Shown here: positions 1 to 9,097 of the stretch, in pieces
How the letters are laid out: every line of letters begins with the position of its first letter
Numbering within the stretch: the stretch's first letter is position 1
DNA from: Hofstenia miamia
Lineage: Eukaryota; Xenacoelomorpha; Acoela
DNA: 20,076 nucleotides
Reading direction: 5' to 3'
Assembly: GCA_004352715.1 (NCBI GenBank)
Contig: SCFE01000002.1
Location: 2,267,315-2,287,390 of the forward strand
Position numbers and translations under genes: made by a program
Notes under the pieces: model-generated
What the model was told of the DNA's origin: nothing
The model's input: only the letters and a program-made list of their open reading frames with translations
Databases searched by the model: none

Positions 1-342
1 GTCTATCACTTCATCTTCCCTTTGCTTAGCCTTTTCAACTCTCTTTTTCCCCTTACTCTCATCCAACTGTAACTTTCGCACGTGTCTTGCAAGCCTCTGC
101 TCTGTAACTTCTAATCCCGTTCCTGCCTTCCTCCATTCTTCCAACATTCTCTTCCTCTAACCCCTCTCATCTGGACTGCTTCTTCTGTAACACTCCAGTG
201 CTGTTCTGTTCTGCTCATCTGTCCATTTATGCCGTCGTCCATTGGTCTGTGTGGATCCTATACTACCACTTCTCGAGTCCACACTCCCGATTGTGGAGTC
301 CACCTGACCGGAGATTCTTCGCACCCTCTGATCATTTAAGGC
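1..342 (-). pseudogene. non-LTR retrotransposon ORF fragment with Myb/SANT-like domain
   Basis: On the minus strand one frame stays open from about 342 to the window edge, apart from a single TAG at 159-157. It begins with a Ser/Gly-rich linker, then a tryptophan-anchored helical block (RRHKWTDEQN, then ALECYRRSSPDERG, a stop, RKRMLEEW), then LEVTEQRLARHVRKLQ and a Lys/Glu-rich tail. This block resembles the Myb/SANT-like DNA-binding region found at the N-terminus of reverse transcriptase polyproteins of some invertebrate non-LTR elements. The stop sits where a Tyr codon (GGTTAY) would be expected, so this copy is probably dead. The reverse transcriptase itself would lie beyond the window. 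The family call rests on remembered similarity only; it could also be a host Myb-like gene. Confidence 0.5.
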
Positions 343-418
343 CTATCGGGGACTGAGGGAATTTTCGTTTGTTGTCACTTTCATATTAAGAAAAGGTCGT
401 GGTAGGGCCACTGGGGCC

Positions 419-419
<1 letters not shown>

Positions 420-461
<42 letters not shown>
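420..461. repeat. (ATT)14 microsatellite
   Basis: An uninterrupted ATT trinucleotide run of 42 bases directly follows a GGGGCCCA motif. On the minus strand it lies upstream of the Myb-like retrotransposon fragment and so may belong to that element's 5' region. Confidence 0.97.
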
Positions 462-463
<2 letters not shown>

Positions 464-669
464 TTTAGTTATTAGTAACAAATGTCACAATGAATACAGT
501 TTTTACTTTGATTTACTTTCATAATTCAACCCAGCTCAGTCCTGCATGGCCCATATTCATCTCTGGATGTTCCTGACAATTGTAAGACCACAGAGTAAGT
601 TAAGACAACCTGATGACATGAATAATTTAGAAATTAAAATGAAATAATTAAAATCATTTTAAGACTCAC

Positions 670-847
670 TGTGTGACTGACTAGATGTGAATACAACAAA
701 TCGGATTTCCAAAACCCACTGTCTTTGCCATTGTAAATTGCGCTTATGATCGATTTTTGAACGTCTCCATGACTTATATCTTCCCGGCTTTTACCCTGTT
801 TGTAGTTGCTCAACACTATATGTGTAATCGCTCTTGATCCTGCATTA
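670..847 (-). CDS. torsin-family AAA+ ATPase, internal exon (C-terminal lid region)
   Basis: This 178-nt exon has an acceptor (TATAATTTAG) at 848-849 and a donor (GTGAGT) at 669-664. It starts with one base that completes the Ser codon left open by the exon at 3920-4095, giving the sensor-1 motif FL(S)NAG. It then encodes SRAITHIVLSNYKQGKSREDI and, further on, IYNGKDSGFWKSDL. The torsin pattern here is an 'SNAG..I' start, a 'GK.REDI' helix and an 'N.K.SGFW.S.L' segment ahead of IDYFVPFLPLE. It ends in phase 0, where the next exon should begin with the IDYF-type motif. That exon, which should carry sensor 2 and the conserved C-terminal Gly-Cys-Lys, was not found in 1-669 and presumably lies outside the window, beyond the LINE remnant. 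Torsins are ER and nuclear-envelope lumen ATPases activated by LAP1/LULL1-type partners. The exon has no internal stop and looks intact. Confidence 0.93.
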
Positions 848-1549
848 CTAAATTATATAAAACTCATCACCTTTAGGAATCAATAGTACAAAAACTACTA
901 TTAGGTCAGGGACCTAGCAATGGTGAGCAAGGATGAGCAATTTCTCACCTAAATATATATATATTGCCTTGCTCGTGCCCACTGAAAAACTAAAGGAAAT
1001 CTGTATCTACCCAGAGTACACCACAAAATCTCAATTCAACGTTTTGTAATGGCTTTTAGGATGCAATGGAACCCAAGCAAAAATGGAATAAATGAATAGG
1101 ACTTTTAATGAACAAAGTAAGCTTTTAAATTCAAATTACATTATCTAAGCTCTTGAAAAAATTTATTGTTGTGACAGTCTATAGTGCACATACACCACAA
1201 CTACTGACTGGTACTGCGTACTGTACAACAATCATTTTTCAAATTCTACAATAATGATTATTATTCAATAACGCGTATTTGAAATCTATTCGTAATTTAT
1301 CCTTATCTTGGTAATTTATTGTAGTTTTTGTTTTGTATGTATGTTTGTATACTTCTAATTGTCAAAGTTTATCTGAATAAAGAGTAACCTATTTATTTTA
1401 GTGGATCATCTTTACCATTAAATTAACTTGTCAACATTTTTTTGCAAAATTATATAGAAAGTCCATTTTCGAATAACATTCTGTTTGTTATCTACAAAAG
1501 CATATACAAATATTGTATCTAAGAACCGCAGATATTCCAGTTATATTTA

Positions 1550-1772
1550 TTAACACTAGAACGGCCAATTGGGTCAAAATTGACGAAATTTGAATTTTGT
1601 TTACTTGTGTATGCATTCATTAAAAACAACAGCGGGTATATGCACCACCAATTAAACTGATAATCCATTTGAATTTACAGGTGTAATTTTTTTTCTTATT
1701 TTTACAAAATGTTCTATTTTGAAATGCTGCATGAAAAAGAATCACAAGGAGTAATGGCCATTCTAGTGTTAA
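1550..1772. mobile_element. complete piggyBac-type MITE with TTAA target duplication
   Basis: A 215-bp non-autonomous element occupies 1554-1768. The left end is CACTAGAACGGCCA (1554-1567) and the right end TGGCCATTCTAGTG (1755-1768). These are inverted copies matching at 13 of 14 positions. TTAA flanks both sides (1550-1553 and 1769-1772), the target duplication expected of piggyBac transposition. A nearly palindromic GTCAAAATTGAC follows the left terminus. The interior has no reading frame of note, so mobility would require a piggyBac transposase from elsewhere. The degenerate transposase at 16767-18153 does not show the same terminus and is probably not its partner. Confidence 0.88.
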
Positions 1773-3441
1773 GAACTTCTGGTGCATAAGTTTCCTTTAT
1801 ACTTTTTCTCATCAGCAAAATAGAACTAATCCCATTTACTAGAAGCTGGAGGATGATAGGCGAAAATGGTCTGCAGAAGTGGAATCAGCAAGGGTGAATT
1901 AGCATGGAGCATGGTATGAGTTCATGAAATTTTCTGATAATAAATGTCTGTTAGACAGTATTATTTGTATTATGTGTTGAAAAGTGTTATTAAAATCACT
2001 TATACTCCTAGTTCGAAATAATCACAAATTGAAATCGATGTTGGTTAAAATATCAATCTTAAATTTCCCACAGTCATATGACAGCTTATGTATTCTTCAT
2101 TTCCAATGTTGAACTCAGACATAAGGACATTTGCTAAGTTACAGACTTAATTATATTTTTCATTTAACGGCTGTTTGTCAAAATCTTAGAAATATACATT
2201 TTTTGTCCAAATGATCAAGGCTATCACACTAAGTTTCAATTAACCCTGAAATATAGTGATAGTATATATTTGTCTTGCAAAAGAATTTCTATTTTAATCC
2301 ACTGCAGAACCTACATTAAAATTTACTTGAACAATATGTGTTTATATATCCCAAAGATAATAACTTTCCCCTCCTTCAGATTGTCTGCTTATGTATATAC
2401 TAAACAGACATTGATAGTAGAGCATAATTAGAATGGAACATTTTTAATTTTTAAGTGCAAACATAGATATCCTAAGGATATTAAACTTGAATATTGTGGT
2501 AATAGATTTTCGATCATGTCTCAGAAAACGTGATACATACACTAAATGCCATAACTATCGATTTATATCACAGCTAAAGTTTTGCATTGCAATGCTTGAG
2601 CATAGAGGTCTTTTCCCAAACTCCTTCATTATCTATCATTCTATCTTCAGGAAATTTCAAACAAACTATCAATTTTCATGAAAGTATAAACTGCCCGAGC
2701 CTACCGCATACAAAATAAACCAACCCAAGACTGAACATTTTGCTTTTATCAAGACATCTTAATGAGACGCTAGCAAATAAATCGTAGATAAATTTCCTTT
2801 GTAGATTACTAAGACTGTGGATCCTTAATGGTGGCATAACCTTAAAAACTTACCTTTGTATTCTGAATTGATGACTGATTGTATTTGTACAAAATAAACC
2901 TTAAACTATGCGGAAAAAATTAAAATCATTTGCACAGACTTCACATCAGAATTCAATAGAACAAAAATGAGGACAATTAAAATTCATTTCAACTCATACT
3001 ATAAAGCATCTAACATTGGACATTGCATTCTAATGACTGTGAAATATACCCTCACAAGCAGGACGACAACGTCTGTAGTGCAATTATCAAAATATTCACG
3101 CTTAATCAGCAATATATTTGAAAATAATAGAGAAGTCTTACAGTAGTCACCCAGTTTGGTCTAATTTGTTTTTCACAATTGAGGACTAATTGATGTTTTA
3201 GTTACTGCTGTTTTATATGAATTTCAATACTTGAAATGTTTCATCTTATCTGTTGAAACATTTCTATTTGAAGAACTTTCACTTTGACTATGATAGCTTT
3301 TTCTTGGAATTTACTACTTAATCCAATTTTTATAATAAAAGTATTATAAAATAAAAGTTAATTTATATAAAATTTAGATAAAAAATGGTAGGGAGCCAGT
3401 ATTTGTGGGAAGTATGCTCATCAAACAATTACAGCTATGCA

Positions 3442-3786
3442 CATAGATGGACGCGGGTGTAATTTTTAATACCCGCATTACACCACACCCGCATGTCTGT
3501 TAAAAATATTCACCTGCACCCGCAATTTTCTAAATGTCGCCTGTCTTTTTAAGTAATTAAGCCAAAAAATTTCAATCACCGAATTGACTTTCTGTTAATT
3601 TAGTTCAATTGAGTAAATGATATCAAATACATATATTATATTACGTAAATTTCTTAGTATAATTAATAAAAATTGCATTAGTTTAGTATTGCGCATGTAA
3701 TAAAATAAAATGTCCACCCACACCGCACCGCAACCCACGTGACATTTGAAATTCAGTCTCAGCACTGCACCGCACCCGCGTCTATG
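3442..3786. mobile_element. inverted-repeat element with CGCGGGTG termini (hAT-like MITE)
   Basis: The left end CATAGATGGACGCGGGTG (3442-3459) and right end CACCCGCGTCTATG (3773-3786) are inverted copies, with a few extra bases on the left. Each is followed inward by GC-rich repeats of the type CACCCGCA, ACCGCACCGC and CACCTGCACCCGC, while the centre (about 3540-3705) is AT-rich and non-coding. This layout of short terminal repeats plus clustered subterminal copies resembles non-autonomous hAT elements. I could not identify an 8-bp target duplication, so the exact ends and superfamily remain uncertain. Confidence 0.6.
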
Positions 3787-3919
3787 AAGCTTCTCAAGCG
3801 TGTTAACAATCTAATTTGAATTTTGAAAAACTTAGTTATTTAATAGTTTACGTTTTCCGTTAGAATTCCAAACAATTCATTCATGTTGCTGCATCATTTT
3901 TTGAAAATGAAAGTATTAC

Positions 3920-4095
3920 CTTAAAAAAATGAAGATATTATTTCGATAATCAATGCCATTTATTTGTGATTTGTAATCAATGAATGGCTTTAAAACATCA
4001 AGTAACGAATTTTCCATCAAGTGAACCTCATCAAATACAAATAGAGATCTTTGACAAAGTTGGGTGCTGAGTTCAACAGTACTGGAAATTTTTTC
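3920..4095 (-). CDS. torsin-family AAA+ ATPase, internal exon (Walker B / sensor 1)
   Basis: This 176-nt exon is bounded by an AG acceptor (CATTTTAG) at 4096-4097 and a GTAATA donor at 3919-3914. It is in phase 0 with the Walker A exon and leaves two bases (AG) that pair with the first T of the exon at 670-847. It encodes EKISSTVELSTQLCQ, then the Walker B strand RSLFVFDEVHLME, then LLDVLKPFIDY and NGIDYRNNIFIFL(S), the strand before sensor 1. The Asp-Glu pair of FVFDEVH is the predicted magnesium and catalytic site. Torsins share the pattern SIF.FDE.DKM...L.D.IKPFLDYY...DGV.Y..AIFIFLSNAG, which this follows closely. The flanking intron positions match my recollection of those in vertebrate TOR1A, which supports orthology at family level. 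There are no stops or frameshifts. Confidence 0.93.
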
Positions 4096-6103
4096 CTAAA
4101 ATGTATTATTATATACCCCTCACTGTTCAAAAATGCTTCCTAAATTCTAAGGAATCAAAATGCTGGAAAAAACAAAATGCCTATTTCATATATATTAAAA
4201 AAATTGCAGTATGCAAATAGGTAAAGTCAACAGTTTGCATGGAATTTTGCACTTATAATATGGCATGCTCTAAAAATGTGCAAACATAAAAAACTGAAGT
4301 ACTTTTTCTGAAATCAGATCCAAATAATAGCTTAGATTGTAAATTTTTGGTAATAACATAGACTGCTGTTTATTATCCATACATAACTTTTACTATTTTA
4401 TGTTTTTAAGGAAGTACATTTATTAATTGATTTAAAGATGCTCGGCCTTAAGCTGTACTTACTTAAATATGAAGGAAAATTATTTAAATGTAGCATCCAT
4501 TTAGACAAAGTTCATTTTTGACACGCTCAATGAGGTTAAGCTAAAGGTTACCTCATCAAAGAAATATATGAATTTGTCACATGATCATGATATTAAAAAA
4601 ATTTTGTTTAGTATGCACAAATAAAATAATTACATTCTATGCCTCAATTTTAGAACATAATTAAGCGCTCTTCTAATATTATCAACCTAACTCTATCTAA
4701 GTTGAGCAAGCACACCTCCCCCTCCATAGAGAAATAATATTATATCTCTAACTTGAAAAAAAATTTAGCCCTATTTTTTTACTTTTCCTAAAAAACGAAT
4801 CACTAAGTGTGATATTAAATTTAAGATAATTTTTTAAGACATATTCATTTTTCCATGAAACTATTTTTTTAATTTCATACTGTGATCAATAAGTTGTTCC
4901 AAATTTCGTTCTGTTTTCCAATTTTTTTGGTTCTAGGGTGAATTTCCTGATATCATCGCCTCTTGACTTCAGAGCACCAGGATATCGAAATTTTTTATTC
5001 TTTGTTTTCAGATATATGTAAACTATAGTCCTACCAAGTATCGCTGCTTGGTGATTAATTGGATTGATTTTATGGAGGGTGCTGTTGGTTCTAAGAGTGA
5101 AAAATATCTGAGTAGATAGGTTTAAAGTGGGTGGCGATATTCTAATAAGATTATGTTAAGCCTGCCAGTTATACCGGTATTTGTCATTATATCTAAAAAC
5201 AATACCATTAACTCTTTGTTTTTTGTAATGTCTAATAACAAATAATTCTGAAACAGTCTTTAACGTGGTTATATTTAACGTACTTCTGGGGCAGTAAATT
5301 GTTTTGCTAGTTGAAATCTGTCAGTCATGATGTTTTTGGTCAGCAATCCTCCACATTCGCTACAAATCTACAAGTGGAATTCGTGAAAAATTATTTTTCA
5401 AAATGAAGATTCAAACGTTAGATGTACAATTACTAGAGTTCATCTATAAATGCGAAATGATCTTGTAGACTCAAATATTTAACAGTTAAAAAGTGTTCTG
5501 GATTGTATGTGTATGTTCATCAGCATATTGAGCAGAAATAGCTAACAGAAAAAACTTAAAAATTGAAATCAACAAAAAGTGTATTTTCCTAATAAAAAAT
5601 AAATGTATGTTAAAAACACGTCATGGAAGTTATCTTAGCAAATATTATTGAAGACATAAGTTTAAGTCAGACATCTACGAATTCATGTCATGGTTGTATT
5701 GACATACTTCAAAACTTAGCAAATTGCACCGCCACATACATCTACAGTACATGTGTAGAAAGTTGCGTTGTGCACCAAAGAAATAGGCAGGGATTGTATT
5801 TACCTTAACTAAATAACATTTAAGCAATTTTGAATTCCCACAGTAGCATTGCAGAAATGAATTATTAATAAACAACTGAAATTTGGACAAATTTTGTATG
5901 CAATTTGCATGATATCTTAGAAGTTTGACCCCGAATTAGTCTACCTTGCATATGCAAACCACAGAAGTCATTAAAAAATTCTGACAATATCCATAATGTT
6001 TTGAGCCAGAGCCCTTCCAGGTATCCTATGACATGGCACCACTGTGCACAAAATAGACATCATTTTGACGTCATAATGATTATGTATAAGAAAACAAACT
6101 TAC
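4096..6103 (-). other. torsin intron, about 2.0 kb
   Basis: This is a phase-0 intron between the Walker A and Walker B exons, with donor GTAAGT at 6103-6098 and AG acceptor at 4097-4096. The sequence is AT-rich. I see no transposase or reverse-transcriptase similarity. The short open frames near 5620-5890 lie on both strands and look like chance. Confidence 0.85.
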
Positions 6104-6297
6104 TTTATATTTATTTATTTCATTGGAATCCTCCTGAGGAAAATCTTTGGCTGCATGAAACCACTTAACAAAGTTGCTATCAGAACCTTTTGCATAGATG
6201 CTATTTACAATTTTTTCAGCAACAAAGTTTTTCCCAGTCCCTGGAGGGCCATGAAATGACAAAACAAGAGCCTTTTGTGGATCATACAAAAAATGCC
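6104..6297 (-). CDS. torsin-family AAA+ ATPase, internal exon (Walker A)
   Basis: This 194-nt exon starts after AG at 6299-6298 (TCCTAATTCCTAG) and ends at a consensus GTAAGT donor. It begins with two bases of a split codon and reads (G)HFLYDPQKALVLSFH, the P-loop GPPGTGKN, then FVAEKIVNSIY and FVKWFHAAKDFP, ending NEINKYK. The Asn after GTGK instead of Thr/Ser is the torsin signature within AAA+ proteins. ALVLSFHG before the loop and the F..A..FP segment after it are also typical. Torsins act in the ER and nuclear-envelope lumen in membrane and nuclear-pore homeostasis. The exon needs an upstream exon ending in one base. That exon, with the GQ-H motif, signal peptide and N-terminal hydrophobic region, was not found on the minus strand upstream, so the gene is partial here. 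Which torsin paralogue it is cannot be told. Confidence 0.94.
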
Positions 6298-8045
6298 CTA
6301 GGAATTAGGAAGTGATGCGACATGAAAATTTAAGATTAGATAAAATTAAGTACAGTGCTGAAATTCAACAAAATTGCTGTTTGTTGTACCAATAATAAAA
6401 TTAAAAAAATAAGTCAAAAAATAATATTTCATTTGATGTTATAATATTCCGCTAGCTTAGCTTTCATGCTAAGAATCATAAAATTTGAGCCCTTTCCATG
6501 AAATATTTATTAATTTTGGTGCATACGTTAGGCTAAGAAATTCTTTGAGTTTTGAATTCAAGCTTACTTTTCAGTTTTCGTACATTTACTGGTACGTCTT
6601 TCCAAGTTTCAATAGTTGCATTAAGAAATAAGTTTTTTAAGAATTTTTTTTGAATATCAGCTTTCCAAGCGTTGATGTTATTTTGTTAGAATATATGTAT
6701 GCATAATTCGGAAGACTTGATACTAATAGTTTTCTTACATCAACTTCCGAGAATTTTATTTGAGAATTCCTTTTGTCCCGGCCCATTTCAGAATACCAAT
6801 TATTCGTCCCAAGCCCGGCCCGGCCCATATTATTTTTCTTTTACGCCACTGATAGTGCCTTTTGCCTCATAGAGGCACAAAAGCAGCACAAGCACTACAT
6901 TATGAATTTTACTGGGAAATTTTCATAATATATTGATCAATATGTGTATATCCAATTAGTTCATCAGAAATTCAAATTGCATTGTTAGCCTTAATACAAT
7001 AAACGTGTCATGCAGGACTGTACCTGGAGCAGACGTGAACATTTCCTGTAAATGATTGCATTTGGCTACCAAATAGAATTGAATGTGCATTTTCACAAAT
7101 GTTTCCAATGAAAACAAACATTTTCTAAATTTTTTAAATTGGTCATAAATTTAGACTAAACTTAAATTTCTCAAAGATTTTTTAAACTTTTTGATGATTT
7201 CTTCTTAAAATTCTTAAAACGCTTTGATCTCACAAATATACAAAATCTCAAAAATCAGAGCGCACAAGGTAAATGAGGTGTGTCTCCTCTTTATATAAAT
7301 GAAACTGCTTATTATTATAATATTTCGTTTAAAATTTTTTTAAAACAAAAATATTGCCATACATAGTATTATGATTTTAAGTGAGATAATGGCGATTGTT
7401 GGCATTACTGACCACGATTTATCAATATGTTTAATCTGCAGATATTTTATTATAACTGGGCATGCAAAACTTAACTGTCAATATTGAAATCGAATATTGC
7501 AATTAGCCGTTTGCACTTGAAAAACCTTATGAAAAGGGAACCACAATAAAAGCATTTATATTCTGCTACTCTTTAAACATTTCATAAAAATTAATTCTAT
7601 ATGAAGATGAAACTTGTGTTTATTTTAATTTGTATATGTATTTTTACACGCTCTACAAAACTACTGGAGCTTCAATATAAAATTTTGACAGGTTTTTATA
7701 CGAATTTCATTTAAAATGTTTGTTAACTTCTTTTACTACATCAATTTATGTAATGTTTTAAGAAAAAAGTTTTAAGAAAAAAATTTGGAATTTAGTCACT
7801 GTAATAATAATACTATTTTTTGAAGCAACCATCTCTTAAAATATTGCAACTCTCTGCTGAGTACTATGCCCTACGGCAAAGGTTTTATATATATCACGGT
7901 TCATAAGTTCTTCCTACCGCCACCACAAATTTAGTACTATAAGTATGGACACAACAAATTATTTAAGGGATTGCAATCGTCCTTTTATCGCTTTAGAACA
8001 TATCAATTTTTATAATTCAGTTACTAAACTTGTCTACCAACTTAC
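6298..8045. other. non-coding AT-rich stretch upstream of the torsin Walker A exon
   Basis: This is probably torsin intron plus intergenic DNA. Apart from the hAT-like terminus at 6770-6851, I see no recognisable gene or complete element. Frames such as the one at 6637-6828 on the minus strand simply translate the GC-rich repeat and adjacent AT-rich sequence. Confidence 0.55.
6770..6851 (-). repeat. hAT-like element terminus (CAGTGGCGTAA)
   Basis: Reading the minus strand from 6851, the sequence starts CAGTGGCGTAAAAG and continues into GGGCCGGGCCGGGC and later ATGGGCCGGGAC. A CAGTGGCG start followed by a G-rich subterminal run is typical of hAT terminal repeats, and it stands out sharply from the AT-rich surroundings. 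I found no matching opposite terminus or 8-bp duplication, so this would be one end of a truncated copy. Confidence 0.4.
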
Positions 8046-8170
8046 ATCACAAAGTAAGTGGAATTTTCATAAACGCTCTTTGCTTGCAGCAGACAACATT
8101 TAGATGTTAAAAGTACTGCACCAATCAACAATGCAGGGCCGGTTGAACTTAAAGAGAATGCTCTTGTCAT
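8046..8170 (-). other. ambiguous open segment: LINE continuation or signal-peptide exon
   Basis: On the minus strand an ATG at 8170 opens 41 codons with a hydrophobic core (PALLIGAVLLTS), ending at a perfect GTAAGT donor (8045-8040). That looks like a first exon coding for a secretory signal. A neighbouring frame instead reads SFADDKSILF and CIVDWCSTFN, and the first frame then reads SKCCLLQAKS. Together these resemble the FADD, WC and KC landmarks of non-LTR reverse transcriptases, and the segment follows directly after the reverse-transcriptase fragment at 8371-8222. I favour a frameshifted LINE continuation. The torsin Walker A exon requires an upstream exon ending in one base, but this segment would end in two, so it cannot join that exon directly. 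Confidence 0.3.
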
Positions 8171-8221
8171 CTGCAAAGCTTAAGTTTTCAAGTGAATTTT
8201 TTCTTGTATTTCAAATACTAT

Positions 8222-8371
8222 CCCGGATTATATATCGATATCTCAAGTGATTTGTCATATGTAAGCAAGCAAGTGTTATCTGCGTATTGAAAATTGTTCA
8301 TTTATGGCTTTATTGAGATAATATACATAATGTGAAAAGAGTAAGCGCCCCAAACGTGTTCTTTGGAATAC
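8222..8371 (-). pseudogene. non-LTR reverse transcriptase fragment, motifs B and C
   Basis: On the minus strand one frame reads VFQRTRLGRLLF and continues to NKAINEQF, equivalent to the (G)VPQGT.LGPLLF..Y...L block of LINE reverse transcriptases. A frameshift then leads to QYADNTCLLTYDKSLE, the catalytic Y-x-D-D box with Asn in the last position. The substitutions (QG to QR, GP to GR, DD to DN) and the frameshift mark it as dead. It lies downstream, in LINE orientation, of the motif A fragment at 9331-9098. The two are probably one copy separated by about 0.7 kb of later insertion. The clade (Jockey or CR1-like) is not determined. Confidence 0.7.
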
Positions 8372-8643
8372 ATTTGTAAACATTTACTCAGTTTGATGGT
8401 ATCCCATTAATTTTAACCCACAAGTAACAAGTTACTTAAATAGTTACCAGGAAAAGTAATTTTCGGCAAGTGCGAAAATGCTGAAAAATTTTACATTGAA
8501 AAGCCCTTCATTTACTGATGAGAATTTCTGGCAATTCTATGTGGTTTTCCCAATAAGACATCAAATGGCACCTTTGGCAATGAATTCCTCACATTGAAAA
8601 GCATAATTACCCCAATGTAAACAAATGGTAGATAGCACACGCA

Positions 8644-8913
8644 TTGAATTCTCACTATTTTCTGAAGATAGTACACGAAGATTCCATTAAACTTTCAGTA
8701 CTGTGCTCTTTCTGCAGCATAACCTTTTCCTGTTCAAAAAGCAATCACATCAGCAATCATGTAAAGGGCAAGAAACATTCCCAAAACAAGGAGTTAAAAA
8801 AGAAGAGACAATCAACTCTAGTCATGAAGCCTAAAAGCCCAGAAAAAGAAGAAAGTTTCAACTGCGATTTCATGTCAGACACAATATCTTGCAAGAAACT
8901 GTCAAGAAGCTAA
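8644..8913 (+). pseudogene. CGGBP1-like / hAT BED-type zinc-finger fragment
   Basis: This 89-codon plus-strand frame has no clear initiator; the nearest in-frame stop is at 8629-8631 and the first codon is TTG. It carries a zinc-binding pattern CSFC followed about 20 residues later by NHISNHVKGKKH, then a basic stretch (SQNKELKKKRQSTL), then FNCDFMSDTISCKK. This order matches CGGBP1-type proteins: C..C, H..H, basic tail, then a DF...C segment. That family derives from hAT transposases and binds DNA through a BED-like finger. The frame stops shortly after the DF...C segment, so the rest of the protein is missing. It lies on the opposite strand inside a broken LINE, which suggests it arrived by insertion. 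Confidence 0.6.
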
Positions 8914-9097
8914 TGATTATAAAATACAATGATTCATTGTAAATGCAAGAATATAACGTTTCGCCAAAAACAATGTTCTTTCTGCTGAAGTAGTTAGTTT
9001 CACACTGAAATTTGGAACTGAAATTGTTATTAAAATGCTGAGAACTAATTTTCCTGATAGTTACTCATTAATTCCTTACAATTCCAGTAAAATCCTA

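Larger units (their letters stand above)
848..3919 (-). other. torsin intron, about 3.1 kb
   Basis: This is the intron between the sensor-1 exon and the next torsin exon, with GT donor (GTAATA) at 3919 and AG acceptor at 848. It is AT-rich with many short homopolymer runs. Two mobile elements are visible, at 1554-1768 and 3442-3786. Elsewhere (848-1549 and 1773-3441) I see no coding potential, only short (AT)n around 952-964. Confidence 0.85.

Noticed and set aside
2487-2681. 64-codon plus-strand frame in the torsin intron
   Set aside because: TTG-type start, AT-rich low-information sequence, no recognisable domain and no splice context.
4990-5127. TTCTTTGTTTTCAG acceptor-like site followed by a 35-codon plus-strand frame (IYVNYSPTKYRCL...)
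   Set aside because: Antisense within the torsin intron, no donor before the stop and no recognisable family.
5623-5890. Overlapping short frames on both strands with several Cys
   Set aside because: They mirror each other, show no family pattern, and lie inside a torsin intron.
6568-6690. Minus-strand 40-codon stretch ending at an AAAA-GTAAGC donor in the phase needed for the torsin Walker A exon
   Set aside because: It lacks the GQ-H motif and torsin pattern, a TAA lies just upstream and there is no good acceptor.
6637-6828. 63-codon minus-strand frame
   Set aside because: It translates the GC-rich hAT-like terminus and adjacent AT-rich DNA, with no protein similarity recognised.
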